Below are positions 1-13,240 of a stretch of 64,000 nucleotides of DNA, piece after piece. Within the stretch, counting starts at the first letter, position 1, and every line of letters starts with the position of its first letter. Both the position numbers and the translations under genes were made by a program. Origin of the DNA: Sympetrum striolatum (taxonomy: Eukaryota; Arthropoda; Insecta; Odonata; Libellulidae). The DNA is taken from contig OX388346.1 of the NCBI GenBank assembly GCA_947579665.1, positions 85,748,615 to 85,812,614 of the forward strand, read 5' to 3'. The notes beneath the pieces are model-generated. The model made no database searches. It was given only the letters and a program-made list of their open reading frames with translations, and had not been told where the DNA came from.

Positions 1-1690
1 GGGCTATGACAGAGGTTTCATATCGTTCACACCACTCAAAAGAATGCTTTGTACGCTACCATCGAAGATTAACTTTCATAATCTAGAAAGTTCTAACGAT
101 TTTTTATAGTCTTAGTAGTACCTAATTGGGAACGGGGATGAGAAAAATATCGATTTCCACAGTTTCCTTCCTCAAAAGAGCAAATCTTCACCCGGTCTAA
201 GACTATAGAATCAGCATACCAAGAATTTGTCGGAGGTCATAGGAGAAGAGGAAGAACAAGAGAAAAGGGGAGAAGATAGGAATGAGAGGGGAGAGAACGA
301 GTCAAAGGACATAAGGCAAACGAGCGACCCAATTAAGCTAGGCTCATTCCCTGAGGATCGAACCCGCAAAGGGATGGAAAAAATGCGGCGCTTTTTTATT
401 TCCGGTTGAAACGTCGACGGCAAAATCGAAGCAAAGAAAGCTTCAAACGAGGGTTGGAATTTGAGAAGTTGGGAAATGTGCTTCTTTTATGGGATATTGG
501 GCACAGGGCGGGTTAAGGATACAACGCACACCGTTGTGGGGACATTTGGTGCTCTCGCTTTGGCGGTTTCCTTTGAGGGACGCGGCGCTCTTTGATGTTC
601 CTCTGGGAGTACTCCCCCTTTCACTTCGGCCCGCCCACTTTAACTTTGCATCCCTCTTTCACTCTTCCCTTTCACTTAGTCTACCTTCGATACTGAGGGT
701 GGGTACGTTGGAAATGTAGCAAAACTCTTGGAAAAAGAGACGGGCCCGAGGAGTTAAAAAATGCGTTGGGTTGGTTTGTGCAAGAACTCTACCGGTTCGT
801 GTCGAAAAATATGGAAACAATAGTTATACCTATACCTCTAGGTAGTGAACGCTTATAACAATTTATATGAAAAATGTGTCATGTTAACTACACATGCTTT
901 ACGAGATTTATTTAACGAATTCTCATATTTTCAAAACATTAAAAGGAGCGGCCAATTAAATTATGAAAATGTTAGCTAAATATAGAGTCCCGGAGTGGGC
1001 GCCACAGTTTTTAACCTTACCACCAAATTTTTATAATTTTACCGAAAACTTTATTTCATAAAATCGAATGAAAGCAGATAATACCTCAAAGGACTATCAA
1101 TTTAAAGAAAGAGGCAGGTTAAGCGTTTAAAAAATAACCACTTATTATTCTCAATAATTTTCGGTGGATATTACGCAGTCAAAACAAAAATAAATCAATT
1201 CATCTGGCTGTAAACTACTCAAGAATTTTAACAATTACCTCGACATGCAATTGAAGAATTGAGGCAATATTGTTCATTGATTTTTATAGATTAGTTTCTC
1301 CACCACATTATAATGCATTTTAATAAGTATTAAATGTATAATGTTACTTAAATGAAGAAGAAAATAAGTTTACTCCAATAGATATCTGAACTGAACTCTT
1401 TTAGCCGACCATAAATGTTAATTTTTAGAGACAAGAAATATTTTTAACATTCCTAAATTCTACTATTTTTTACACATCTCATAAAAAAGTACCAAACGTT
1501 TAACGAGGGTAAGGGGCTTAAATAATGCCAGTAAATGGGCATCTTGTAAATAAATTTAAGTAAGAGTATATCTACGTTCGTGGTAAACAATTTATCTCAA
1601 ACTAGAAGCATAATTAAATCCCTCGTTAGCTAGGTTGTATTAACCACTAGTGAGACTATTCATGACATGTTTTAAGATAACTGGCTCTCA
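1..1690. other. Non-coding stretch, mixed then AT-rich
   Basis: No gene is recognisable. Positions 200-720 are of mixed composition, with a purine-rich run at about 230-300 and open frames of only 60-76 codons on both strands, which is what chance gives. From about 720 to 1690 the DNA is strongly AT-rich with no frame of note, no simple repeat and no clear motif. Confidence 0.6.
329..365 (-). repeat. Isolated pol III B-box-like and A-box-like motifs
   Basis: Read on the minus strand, 364-355 is an exact B-box-type motif (GGTTCGATCC), the kind found in the T arm of tRNAs. Just beyond it, at 340-329, is an exact A-box-type match (TAGCTTAATTGG). The order is B then A, the reverse of a tRNA or SINE head, so this is not an intact tRNA or promoter. 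It could be a scrap of two tRNA-derived repeats. Chance is also possible, since about one exact B box is expected in a window of this size. Confidence 0.15.
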
Positions 1691-1699
1691 TTTTTTCAA

Positions 1700-1990
1700 T
1701 TAATTTGTCACATTTTCTTTCCTCCCTCTCCTGTCTTTTCACTTTCCGTCATGGAACAACCGAACCGTTTCGCGGTATCCGGACCCATTCGTCCGCAGGG
1801 CAAAGCATCGGCCACTCAATTTGTTAGCCCATCCCTCCCCTCCCTTCCTCCCCCTGCTCCCCTCCCCCTCCCTCCCTCTCTCCTTATCCTCTCCTCCTCC
1901 GGCGGTCGATAACTAATCACGAGCGGTCGGCCCAAACACACGGCCACGCGCCCACACACACATATTATATTCATTTTCAAGAACACTACT
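1700..1990. other. Pyrimidine-rich GC block
   Basis: This block separates two AT-rich deserts. The plus strand is almost pure C and T at about 1828-1905, then CpG-rich (1903-1955) with a short CA run near 1950. The minus strand is open for 67 codons, but that frame is low-complexity (Gly/Arg/Glu) and comes from the polypurine strand. I treat it as non-coding. Confidence 0.5.
1828..1880 (-). other. Potential G-quadruplex / triplex-forming tract
   Basis: The plus strand carries at least eight runs of 3-5 C separated by one to four bases. The minus strand therefore has many closely spaced G runs, well beyond the minimum for an intramolecular G-quadruplex. The homopurine-homopyrimidine character also allows triplex (H-DNA) structure. 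This is a sequence property only, and no function is shown. Confidence 0.65.
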
Positions 1991-4507
1991 TCACGGAGAT
2001 TCCTCTTCTTTTCACTCATTTCTATAAGATTGTTTCTAATTGAACGTATAAGAAGTTTTCGTTATTCCTAAAACGCTGTTTTTTATCACTTTCTGTAGCG
2101 TATAATTCCAACGTACAGCATATGGACAAAACGATACCGTCTTGATTTACATCAGCATGACAACCCTTTCTAGGGTTTATGAGCAATAATTTAATTCATA
2201 AATTTATATCCGTCCATGAGGTGTATTTTTATGAACGTCGTATTTAATAGCCCATTAAAATTATTCTTGTTTCGACAATAACAGTGTTTCCCTTATTCAT
2301 CAAGAAGTTGGTTATCCATTTCCAGTGTATTTAATTGATTTCTTTAAACGACAATTAAAACTGTTACCTTGCGTAAACAGTCAAAAAAAAATATTTAAAG
2401 ATCATACAGAAATATAAGACGGTAATCTGATTTAAGGAACTCACTGGCTCTCGAGTTAGATTACAAATGCAGCCATCTTGTTGAAACTGTTGGACTCTTA
2501 TATAGTCAATGGTTGCGAAACTTTATTTATCGATCTAATCATTCTTTTTTCTAATTATATTTGCCATTTGCGTTGTAACTTGGCATTCTGGCCAAGAGGC
2601 AACGATGAATAGGAGCATAACATATTACTTAAGATTTTTCCTGGCATTCGCCCAATATGTGTAAATATTAAAAGCGCATAGGAGGAAAAGACGAAGAGAA
2701 TTTAATACTCTTTTAAATACGTATCAAAGTGCTCTAAATTTGAGTTTCAAAATAATTTCTTGTCCTACATCCACTTCACTCCATTTGTTAACATCTTCTT
2801 CTTCTAGATATAACGTAACGATCGCTAATGCTAGCTTACACTGGCACGATTTGAAAATAGGGTCACAGAACAAATTAATGGTTTCCTTAAAACCTTCCTC
2901 TTTTCTTAATACAGCATAGGTGTCTGACAATGACGATACTTAGGTGTTATATAACTTTGTCCATGTTCGTCAACAGAGTGACCCTCGCTTTTTCTGGAAG
3001 AATGGGTAGAAAAACAAACTGGGAAAAGCCGCGCGAATGAAACGAAGCAGACAGTCCATTTCGTGAAACCTTTCATAAGTCACGTCTGAAGGAGGCCTTC
3101 GGAGTGACACATGTTTGCTTCATTTTGGAATGGAGCGAACGTTAGTATCAGGGGTGAATTTCAAGGGAAGGGTTATCGATTGATTTACGGAGTTAGATTC
3201 GGTACAATGCTACAATTCTAGTAGAATAGATACTAAAGGACTCACATAAGATCAAATTTATACAAATGTGAGAGGATTCTGGTATGCACCCCATTTTTAT
3301 TGTTACTACAATATGTAAAATGAAATTTGGTAAAAACTACCCGGCGAAAGAATAAGTGCCCAAATATAGAGACATCATCATTCGCATTTTCTTTCAAAGA
3401 GGTCCGTTTCAGTGGAATTGGAAAGTAAACAACCACTCTATTAGAATATGATTCTTTTCTATAACCGAATAATTTTTCTTTTGTTTGATTCATCTTGAAC
3501 AATTAAGTCCAGCAAAACTAGTTTAAAGATGAGAAAGTTTGCCTCCTTTTATAAAACATGGAGTGTTTAGTTTACTTTCCAAAACTTCAATCCGACAATA
3601 CTAGTCAGAAATTACACCTGTGAATTCATCTGATTAAAATTCAGAAACATATTAGAAAAAAATTGAATGCCAAAAAAGCGCACTTATCCATACATACAAA
3701 AAAGATCGAATGCTTTCGCTTGAATAACGTCGGTCTCTCAAAATACAATATGCTTCCTTAAATGTCAACCCTAAAAGAAGCGACTGTCTTGCTGTCAAGA
3801 GCAGACTCCAAGTTTTATGAACAAACAACCGAATAATGAACGGACGTTCCTCGGTGGAGGCAGTGCTATTCAACTTAGCATTCAGTATTCGATGCTAAAC
3901 GCCTCTTGGTAAAGTGGTTCCCGAATGACATGTTCCGTTTCAAGTGTGAAATATTCATAATTTTTGCCTCTGAATGCCTTATGTCTAGGAAGATAGTGTT
4001 GATTGTTAGAACTATTTCGATTGATAACCACATATATCCTCTAAAAGATATCTACCACCTTAAGAGAGGTTACTGAGACAAATAGAACAACCAATATAGA
4101 ATTGTCATTCTTTAGCATTTTATTACAAAGACCTGAGATAAACGATTAATATGTCACCAATGACACAATTTAAAACTTAAAATTTGATAGTTGAAAATTT
4201 CTGAATTTGTTCGCATAAATTTATTCCCAAAAATTGTGTAACATCGCATTTATTTGAGTGTATCCGTTAAAGTAAAAACTCACGAGTTTACACTTAAGAA
4301 AATTCACTCGAATGTCCTGCTTAAACACCACTGTTCACTTGGACACCACGGATAAAGAAAGGCCATCACGTAAGTCGTCAAGTTTATTTTCGAAGTAACA
4401 AATCCGGATCCAGAGATCAATGTAACATTAAAGGTTCCACTCAAATATGGAGATCCAGGAACTGCACCAAAAGCGACCTCCCATGTTGGCGAAATTGTTC
4501 AGACTAG
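1991..4507. other. AT-rich non-coding stretch
   Basis: No gene is recognisable. Frames of 68-86 codons occur on the minus strand (near 2724-2930, 3242-3502 and 3652-3873). They lack family motifs or splice support and have the Asn/Lys/Phe/Ile-rich look of translated AT-rich DNA. Confidence 0.6.
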
Positions 4508-4890
4508 TCTTCGGGTGACATCCTCCAAGCAGGAGTACTTGGAAGAACGTCTTGAGAGCAACTGAAATCACCGTTCGTCCTCCACTTTCAATCTCACCAA
4601 ATGTCCACCACCACTCGACTCCGGATTCCGGCAGACACTGTCTCTCCCCGGGAACCCCAACGTTTCCTCGACCGGCAATATTTGTACGCGCATCGCGGGA
4701 GGTAACTGCCCTACTCTCTGCGTCCTCCGTGGTCTCCCCTCTCTCCACTCTTTGGATCACTAACTTTCCGTGCCATGCGTCCGTCACAGGGGCTGGGCCT
4801 TCTTCCTCACCGTGCCATCTCATCCATCCCACTATCTTTCTCTCTCATAAAAGCGGACGCTTTCCGGCACATCTTCATCACTAACCTTTC
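4508..4890. other. GC-richer block, frames open on both strands
   Basis: A plus frame of 110 codons and a minus frame of 134 codons overlap here. Both are open because stop codons are scarce in GC-richer DNA. Neither translation shows a recognisable domain, signal peptide or repeat. A regulatory module or untranslated exon is as likely as a coding exon. Confidence 0.4.
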
Positions 4891-5975
4891 AGACCCAGTT
4901 GATCTCATTCGAGAACAACATGTTTTGATATCTGTGAACTTACTCGTTGAATAAGCGAAGAAACATTTTAAGCCAAATGTCACAGCAAGCTATGGCTTTC
5001 CCTGGCTATCCTCTTATATCAATGCCACGATAATGAAATACTAATTCTAAATAATATTATGAATGTTCGTCTACTGGAGTGTTTTCTGTCTGCAATAACT
5101 ACGAGGGAACCTTCCGTAAATGTCACAAAATATCAACTGAATAAAAAGACAGAATCTGGTATTTGAGTAAGCGTGGATTTAAGACGAAAATATTACTAGA
5201 ATTGAAGTGTCAAAGTCAAGCGATCATGAAGTATATTTCAATTTAAAGAGGAGTATAAAAATGATTCTTTTTCAAATGTGCATGGTATAAAAAGTGTTCC
5301 CAAAATATCTCCCTTAATACACTTAATTTCGAATGTAACATCTCTTAAGGCAATATGTTCCTTTTACCTAAGTCATCAAGAAATCGGTACGCCTAAAACT
5401 AGCTAGATGTATAATAAGTTAGAGATTTAAATCAGATGCGGCCATGATAAAAAGTAACGATTAATTTATCTAAGAAACCAGTTGCATATAAAACGTTTCC
5501 GGATGTCCTCTCGTGATGCTCCGATGGCCGATGACTCCGAATTCAACGGACCGCTCCTTCGCTGCCTCACTTCTCCGTCTATATTTATTCCGTACTCGCG
5601 CCTTCATTCCTATTCATCATTCCGTTGCGGAAATCGGTGTAGAATTTTACGGTCAATCCTTCGGCTGGAAAACGAGATAATTCGCTTAATGTACTGCGGA
5701 TGAAGAGATTCAAGGGGGATGGGCAAATGAAGATGGGAAGCGGAGGATTATCCCACTCAGATAAGAAATATGAGGGAGAATGAGAACCTTAGCGTACTTT
5801 AAGGAGCTCATAGAATCAATGTTTAAATAGTGCTGTATGTATTGCAATCAACAAATCACGATAATGTTGCTAATTCTTAAGCGATTCAATTTAATCCCCT
5901 AATGTGAATGAATCTTATAGTCTATAAAACTATGTCTAATTTACTGTGCGTAACTGTGGACTGGAAGATTAATTT
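4891..5975. other. Non-coding stretch
   Basis: AT-rich except for a slightly GC-richer patch at 5490-5700 that holds an unremarkable 73-codon frame. No repeats or motifs of note. Confidence 0.55.
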
Positions 5976-5977
5976 CG

Positions 5978-6045
5978 GCCCCGGTCGAGTAGAGGTTGCA
6001 AGAATAGCAACACGGAGGTCTCACGTTCGAATTCTGGCTAGGATT
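5978..6045 (+). repeat. tRNA-derived SINE-like head (degenerate)
   Basis: An A-box-like element (GGTCGAGTAGAGG, 5983-5995) is followed about 42 bp later by a B-box-like element (CGTTCGAATTC, 6024-6034). This is the spacing of the internal pol III promoter of a tRNA. The segment before the B box (GGAGGTCTC, 6015-6023) is shared exactly with the candidate at 6603-6670, in the same place relative to its B box. No cloverleaf can be drawn, so it is not a functional tRNA. Two B-box positions deviate. The best reading is an old tRNA-derived SINE; its 3' end could not be fixed. Confidence 0.4.
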
Positions 6046-6600
6046 TGATAGCTCATAGTTTAAGCAAAGGATTTATTATAAGAGTGAGTAAGAGCTTACC
6101 AGCCTAAGATTCACCCAATAAACTTTGAACTTAGAATTCTAAGATGAGATAATTATCATTTTCGAACACTTTGTGATACGCCAAACTGCACTGACTAGTA
6201 ATTAGAGCAAACTACGTATAGCAAATATGCACTCCACCTACAATTCAAAGTCGTAAACACAGACCAATTAAAGGATTAGATAAAAGTACTTGCAGTGGAC
6301 CTCAAACATACGAAGCTTAATTAACACATTTTGCGGTAATTTGCACCACTCACTAGCTCGTAGCAGTTCATCTTGATAACTTTCTGCTTATTTTGCGAAG
6401 GATTCGGAATTTATTCCTGGACCCAGCGACTTCAAAATAGGTTACTTTTATAATGGAACACTGGCATGGAGGCTTAAACATTTTGAGTAAGAATTTTTTC
6501 CCGTAAAACCGCCTTGAGCTATTCCTCATCAACAGCCGCGTAAATATTGAACATTAGGTCGTAATTTGGAATGATTTAGAGCGACATCCGACGCAGGGCT
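6046..6600. other. Non-coding stretch between two SINE-like heads
   Basis: AT-rich and without frames or motifs. The first part (to about 6120) may be the body of the SINE-like element at 5978, but no poly-A or simple-repeat tail marks an end. Confidence 0.45.
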
Positions 6601-6602
6601 TA

Positions 6603-6670
6603 ATTTAGCGCTGCGTGCGGGCATGCGGCAGCGGTTCACGGGAGGTCTCTGATTCGATTCCAGGATGTGT
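6603..6670 (+). repeat. tRNA-derived SINE-like head
   Basis: An A-box-like sequence (TAGCGCTGCGTGCGG, 6606-6620) precedes a B-box-like sequence (GATTCGATTCC, 6651-6661, one mismatch to consensus) by about 44 bp, the tRNA spacing. GGAGGTCTC lies just before the B box, as in the candidate 600 bp upstream, which suggests one family. No tRNA cloverleaf is preserved. The CpG-rich sequence that follows to about 6740 could be the element body. It runs directly into a G-rich tract. Confidence 0.42.
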
Positions 6671-7058
6671 AACAACGCGAAACGAAGTGTCGCCACCCAT
6701 TTTATGGGGACCAAACACGTGTCCCGCATGGCGTAAAATATTAGGGTTTTCTGGGGGAGGGGGGAAAGGGGAGGCAAGGGGGAGGGAAAGGGAGGGGGGC
6801 GGAGAACGGTTGCAATGGGGGAGAGAAGACGGAAGGGATGCAGAAGGGGAAAGCGTTCGATTGAGATTTTTAATGGACCGATTCCCATCTGATGGAGACG
6901 TTACTAGACTTTGACACTCGAAGAGGTCATTAAAAGGAAGCAAAAAGTCGATGCTGGGAGAGATAAAGTGAGTGGCATTGGGGAAGGTTTGATCGATGGT
7001 TTCGGATTGAGGCATCTCGGGCAATTTCCAGAGGTCATAATGGTATCTAAACACGACC
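6671..7058. other. GC/purine-rich block
   Basis: G-rich and then GA-rich on the plus strand. The minus strand is open for 149 codons (6605-7054) and 119 codons in another frame. These are low-complexity Pro/Ser/Leu-rich translations of a polypyrimidine strand. No domain is seen, and I do not call a gene. Confidence 0.45.
6753..6801 (+). other. Strong potential G-quadruplex
   Basis: The plus strand contains runs of 5, 6, 4, 5, 3, 3 and 6 G with spacers of one to several bases. Many overlapping four-run combinations are possible. It lies about 90 bp downstream of the SINE-like head at 6603-6670. This is the densest G-run cluster in the window. Confidence 0.7.
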
Positions 7059-7059
7059 A

Positions 7060-10000
7060 GATAATGATCTGTTGACTTGTGGATTTAACTCGCTCCAAAT
7101 ATGTGCTAAGACTATAATATAGAGTAAGGTCTTATCTAAATCAAATTCCTCTTCTTATGATCAGCTTAACCGAGTCGAATTATTCTCAACGAAGATATTA
7201 TTCGACTTCCCTTAGACTAACTGCATTTGAACGTATTCATGAGCATACATAACTTCGAAAACGATATATAGATATATATTAATGGTTTTGGTAAGTATTG
7301 CATTGGATTGAGTCATTAATGTATACTTGCGTCGATGTAAAATTAATACGAAACCAGAAATATTTAATTAGTGTATTAAATGATTCATACAGAGGAAAAA
7401 AACTGATTCAATAAGAAAAAAGTAACCCATACGAGCTAAAACTAAATTTGACACATCCTGGTTATCATAAATAAAAAAAACGATCTAACTGATTCATTTA
7501 GTTGCTACGAAAAGGTATATCAACTCCAGTCTCATAGACAGTTCGGTATCAATACCAAATTCCAATATCACCTTCTTTCACCATTCTTCTCATATGAATT
7601 TTAGCTTAGACATATACTGGAAGTTTCCCATCGTCTTAGCATTCTCAATTAGTCAACTAGTCGAAACATCTATAGTGAATGTTGAACCGCACAGCTTGAA
7701 AAGCAAGTTCCCCGAATACAAGTTTTGGAAGGGGACTAGCAAAATTCGTGCAGCAGTAAAACACAAAGGAAGGGAGGAACTGTTTTGCATTCATTTAACA
7801 ATTAATTTGTTCATTTGGTAATTGTGAGGAAACGAGTTATCCTTGGCTCAACGAAAAGGGGTTTAAATATGTGGCGGAGGAATATAGGATCGAAATTTAC
7901 GATGGCACATTTCAAGAATAGCAAAAGAGGGAGAACTTCTTCACGGAAGGAATCGGTCTCCTCGAGTCGAAGAGGGAGCACTGAGGATAATGTAGTATTG
8001 GAGCAGATTGCATATGAAACATTAAATTCCAAATGTATTACTATACACTTTTTCCTGGATATTCAATATCATCATGATATCTATGTAAAGACATATTTCT
8101 AATTTAAATCAATATTTAAGAGATATGTAATACTGCTTGAACTACTACCTCTTTATATTATACATATGCGATACGTATAATATAATTATCCAGCACTACG
8201 TGTGGTGTAGTGTAGATGTACTCCTAATGCGAGAAGATGAGTCCAAAATAACCATAATAATAAATGACTGCCAAAGGAAGTCAATGAAACAGTTATAATT
8301 CAGCGTAAAGAATAATCTTAAAATGACGGATTAAGCTATTGAATAGTATATTTACTAATAATGCAAAGATGTCTAATTTAAAACATTAGAATCATTCCAC
8401 TTTTGCCAAGAACTTTTCACACAAATAACTATATTTCACATTACGGCGGAATGATGCCTTATAGATGATTAATTAGGATAGGAAAAACATTTTTAAATAT
8501 CAGTGAATATCACGCATAGGTACTGAAAACTTCCAGCAGTTACTCAAACACGACTTATCAATTGCAATAAGATAAGAAATCTTTTAATGCAAAGCTATGT
8601 GAAAAACACTATGTAAAGTGAAAATTGGTAAAGGAAAGATGAGAACAAGGACAGGTCGAGGCGGCAGAATTTTTAAAATTATAGTTTTATTGAATTGAAA
8701 GAGTAAAAGCTGAAGCATATTGTAATTGTCTGACAACGGATTATCTTAGGTTTCCGTCGCTCTTTTCTCCACAGTACATGGAGTAGGGAATAATAGAGAA
8801 GAGGGTGGGTGAGATAAAAGAGGATATTCACAATTTCAAGGCAAGGTATTCGCTTTGGGAATTGAGGGAGCTTGTTGTATGAAAGAGGGGCGGACGACAG
8901 TGGGGACAGATGAGCGATGAGTGTGTGAGGGCGGATGCACGAAGGGGAAGGAAATGGAGAACATCTTAGAGAAAAAATGATATTCGCAGGAAATGAAAAA
9001 ACATCAAACACGCCACATTTTTCCGCAAGATATTTATGATTTGAAGGATCGCCATTAAATTAGAATGTGGCTTCATAAATTTCGTAGTAATAATAGGGAC
9101 GATAATCATTTATTTAGAGGAAAGTAGGATAGCTCTAATTGCACCTGTTATAACCAATTTCTCACTTGCGCAAACACTCAGGAAGGGGTGAGATCTACCT
9201 GTCCCGCAGTAAATGACGCATTTGTGGTTTTATAGAATTAGATGTTAATGTAGAAGGTTTTGAGCGAGACGTTAGAGGAAAATTTGCAATCTCACGTCTT
9301 TCTGTTTGTAAGTAGTGCCGTTGATGAGATGTTTTAACCTTAAACTACAAGGCTAGCTTATATTATAATCCACTTATCCTAATTAAATTATTGCCTCAAG
9401 TCATTAAAAAGAAGATATATAATTATTCTGAGTTGATTTTTGAAAGCTGTCAAACAAGATACAACACTAAAGGTGAAAAACTCATAGAAACTAAGGATGA
9501 CTACGATACGAGTTCAAACTAACCTAAATGTTACACATACTCTACTGCAGATTGCGCAAGATTTCTTATGTGTTTCTCGGAATGATAATTTCACTGATGT
9601 TTTCATGTAATGCCGTAAAACGGTGTTAATGATGGAATGTACACCCTTCCTTTGGATTGTCTACGACAAAAGGACATTAAGTCATTTGAAAAAACGCCAT
9701 TTAAAATCCCCGGTAGAAAAAGCAGAAGAATTCCGACGGTATGCATAGCATTCGTATCCTTGTTTAAACTGGTTTCACGCTTTCCAATGAAGCGCGATTT
9801 TCATTTTATTAGCGGGGAAGAGACGCAACTTCCTCAGATTTTCTTAATTGCCTTCGAATTTATGGAGAGGAAACTGCGATTAGAGCCGATATAATCAGAA
9901 TAATTTGACTCCATCGAGGAATATGTTCCATGACGAACCTCCGCCATTAATGTGACACACTCTTCCTGGAGAACTCACTCTAGAAAGTGCCCTCGTATGG

Positions 10001-10780
10001 GGTTTGTCATCCATTGGGTAAAATCACAGGAAATGGAATATTTATAAAATTGTGGATTTCCTTGCGCCTAGAGAGAGAATCTATTTTTTTTATAAATTAA
10101 AGGCTTTGAAAATTGCTGGTAATCTAACAGTTACCTTAGCTTGTTAAATATCTTGTGATATTTATTAATTTATGAGTACCTTATAGTTATTATTATTAGT
10201 TAACTATAGGCAAAGGTGGTTCAGAACTTAACTATACTAATATCATACCAATTCATCTCATGTGCTGATGAAATACATTCTAGAATATTCATATCCTTAC
10301 ATCTATTTCCAAGATGAAATATCTGCCTGATTCAGCAATAGAGACGCTAGGAATGAACTACATTTTCCAAGACACCATGTACTTCGGTAAAAATGCAACA
10401 GTAGAAAAAGATTCTGCTCCAGAAGAAAGTCAAGTTGTAACTCTTCTGTGTACAACGTAACTTCCTCTGCTTCGTGCCAGAGAACGTTCTAATAGAGGTT
10501 CGAAACACTCCCAAAATGTACGCCTGTTCGTTGCCAACGACATTGCCACGTTGTTGCAGAAGGAATTCTTATGGGAGATTATATTTACCCCGATAGGATG
10601 CAAGTCTCGAGAGAGAAAGACCAACTACACCGTACATCCAGAATTTCACGAGAGACACGCAGTGGCTTCGAAGTATCACCATTGGACCAGCTTAAATGCG
10701 CGGTGTTTAGATCGGATGGAAATGTGGGTGAGGTAAATCGTTAGAATGAGTGGGATAAGAAGGCCCTAAGAATCCCTTCT
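7060..10780. other. AT-rich non-coding stretch
   Basis: No gene is recognisable. Frames of 61-110 codons occur (for example 7815-8102 plus, 8679-9011 minus and 9637-9894 plus) but look like chance. A donor-like TTG/GTAAGTAT at about 7288 has no supporting exon. A short alternating TA stretch lies at 7264-7280. Confidence 0.55.
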
Positions 10781-11210
10781 TCTTTAGACACCGATGTATG
10801 GGGGAGGGAAGTTACTTTCCCGAGGCTTTGTGGGGGGGAGTGGTGGGTGGTCTATCTCTTGAGCCATAAACAGGATTAAGGGGCGGGGGAGGAAGACAAA
10901 CTCTGAGGGCATCTCTCTCTGCCAAACTTTTCACGCGACGATGCGCTACGCTGACCCCGCGAAAGAACCCCTCTTCCCTTTGCCCACGCGCCACCTTCTT
11001 CCTTATTTCTTCTCGCACTTCTTCTCCCTCTTTGCACCATCTCCCTTTCATCCCCGTTCTTCCCTTTCTGCATCTTCTCCTCTCTCATCTCACCTAAGGA
11101 TTCAAAAGGGGGCGCCCTATTCACACTTTAAACAATAGTGGGGTTTAGTTCGACTTCAATCCTTCTTCGCCATCGCTTTCCTCTGAATCGTCAGCTCTTA
11201 TCTGTTCACC
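10780..11210. other. GC-richer, strand-asymmetric block
   Basis: A G-rich first half (10800-10895) gives way to a CT-rich second half (10965-11100). Frames are open on both strands for 65-82 codons and are low-complexity (Arg/Gly/Glu against Ser/Pro/Phe). No recognisable protein; candidate regulatory or untranslated sequence. Confidence 0.4.
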
Positions 11211-13240
11211 CCTTTTCCTTTTGATGTTCCATTTGCCCGAAATTTATCCAGTTTGCTCATGCAACTTATTGGGTAATTTTAAATGTCTCAAAATTCTTCT
11301 TATCTTCATCTACCTTCTTTTCTCGACTCATTTTTATTTCCTCTCTTCAAACATCATTTTCATTGATGTCCGCTTCAATTTATATTATATCATGAATACA
11401 TTACTATATCTCATTTTTGCCGTGAATCGAGACGTCTATCGAATTCATCACTACTCCCCGTTTGCTTTCAATATTGCATAAATATCTGATACGTTTTTCC
11501 CTTTTCGCTAACACTTTCTCCTCAATATATTTTCCTTTTCATACATCATGGGATGAAAGTTGTCAATCCTAAGGTATAACTCATTCAATAGACACTCATT
11601 ACAGTACCGATGTTATACATAATAGTTTACCAAAGGCCTTCATCATGTATGCATTATTATTTATCTCAATTCACATGATTATCTCTTCATTTCAAATTTT
11701 ATTTTCCCTAAATTGACATTGATATCTTGATGGCTATTATATGACGCTTTCTTCCATGGATCAATTTCCCCATCTAATTACGCTTACAAATATATTCGCA
11801 CGAAAATCACCGTCCGCCCTTTTCATTTCTGAATTTATCGAGTAATTAATGAGTATTTGAAAGGAGGGAAAACATCTCAACCTGGTTTCTAAGGATGAAC
11901 GATTATTCCACGCAAAATCTTCTCAAACTTTCCGATCTTTTTAAATAATGGCTATACTAAGTCGTTTAAGTCTCATCATATATATTTCAACGACGCTTCG
12001 GAGATAATAAATGGATTTATTTTTCCCATCTCATCCTAATAGGGAAATTTATATAACCTTAAATCAAGATGGCTTCCCTTTTTCATCTCCACCTTCATCT
12101 TTTCCTCCATTTTCCTCCGAACTTTCCCTCTTCTCTCAGACGTCACATTATGACACCCGCAGATCTGGCCTCAGCTCATTCTTCTTCCCTCCACGGAGTA
12201 CATGTAGACGGTAATATCCGAAGAATGAGAGGGAGAGATGAGAGCGTCCTCCGGAGCGTAAAGGTTCCAAATATGATGGAGGAAACGACAGCTTGGGAAT
12301 AGGAAAGTTGAGCCTCGGTTTCATACTCAGGAGGGGTGATATTGTTATTACTCCAACGTCTCAAACAGGGTTTCCTAATCATGCTCTTGCATGAAATAGT
12401 TTATGCCGCACCTCAATCTAAACGTGGAATAAAGAGGCGAATCCAATAAGAACTGTAATTACACGACATACTGTTTATAACTATTTCTACTATATTCATA
12501 CTTATTTAGTCGATCTTTATAAACATCGCACCTTATATTAAAACTTTTCTGAACTTATAAAATTGTGGGTTTTTATTCTTCTGTCTGATTTTCACTTTTT
12601 CGTAGCTTTGTCATACATATTTCAATGTGTTTCTTTCAACATAAAAATAAATCTTCCTCTTATTTATATTTTCCTTTATTGTATGATTTCTATTCCTAAA
12701 AACACTCTCATATAACTTCTATTTCTGTTAACCATAAGTACGTGAGTCTTATTACATTCCCTATCCAATCATATGCCTCATTCTTTCACGTTTCTCACTA
12801 ATTATTAGTGCTTTCTCCGAATTCTGATTTTGTTTAAGGAACGCAAATTTGAATAATTCTCATGAAACGTAAAAATTGCTCTGATACGCATCAACGTGTT
12901 AATATACTATATGTTCTTAAACTTCACATAATGGATGATATCAGAACTGTTTTCAAGTTATTGCGTTTGATGAGAAGTTAGATTTGCGACAAGTCAACCG
13001 AACGGATTGCAGCACAAAATTCAATAAATAATGTACGTTTTTATCAAGACTAAGCGGATAAATTACGCTAAGAAAGAGATTTATTTACCTTTCAACTAGA
13101 GAAATCATTCCGCAATGTTTGTTAAAAGACAATATGAGATACACACGCCTCACCGTTTTAGACCTTTTAATAGCCAATTTATAATTTTTGAGCGTGCTTT
13201 AAAACGCTCCTAGCCGTCCGGTAGGAAGTAATAAGGCTGC
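11211..13240. other. AT-rich non-coding stretch
   Basis: No gene is recognisable. A small pyrimidine-rich patch at 12060-12300 has overlapping frames of 67-77 codons without similarity to known proteins. The rest is AT-rich and featureless. Confidence 0.55.

Noticed and set aside
6605..7054. 149-codon minus-strand frame
   Set aside because: Low-complexity Pro/Ser/Leu translation of the strand opposite a G-rich tract.
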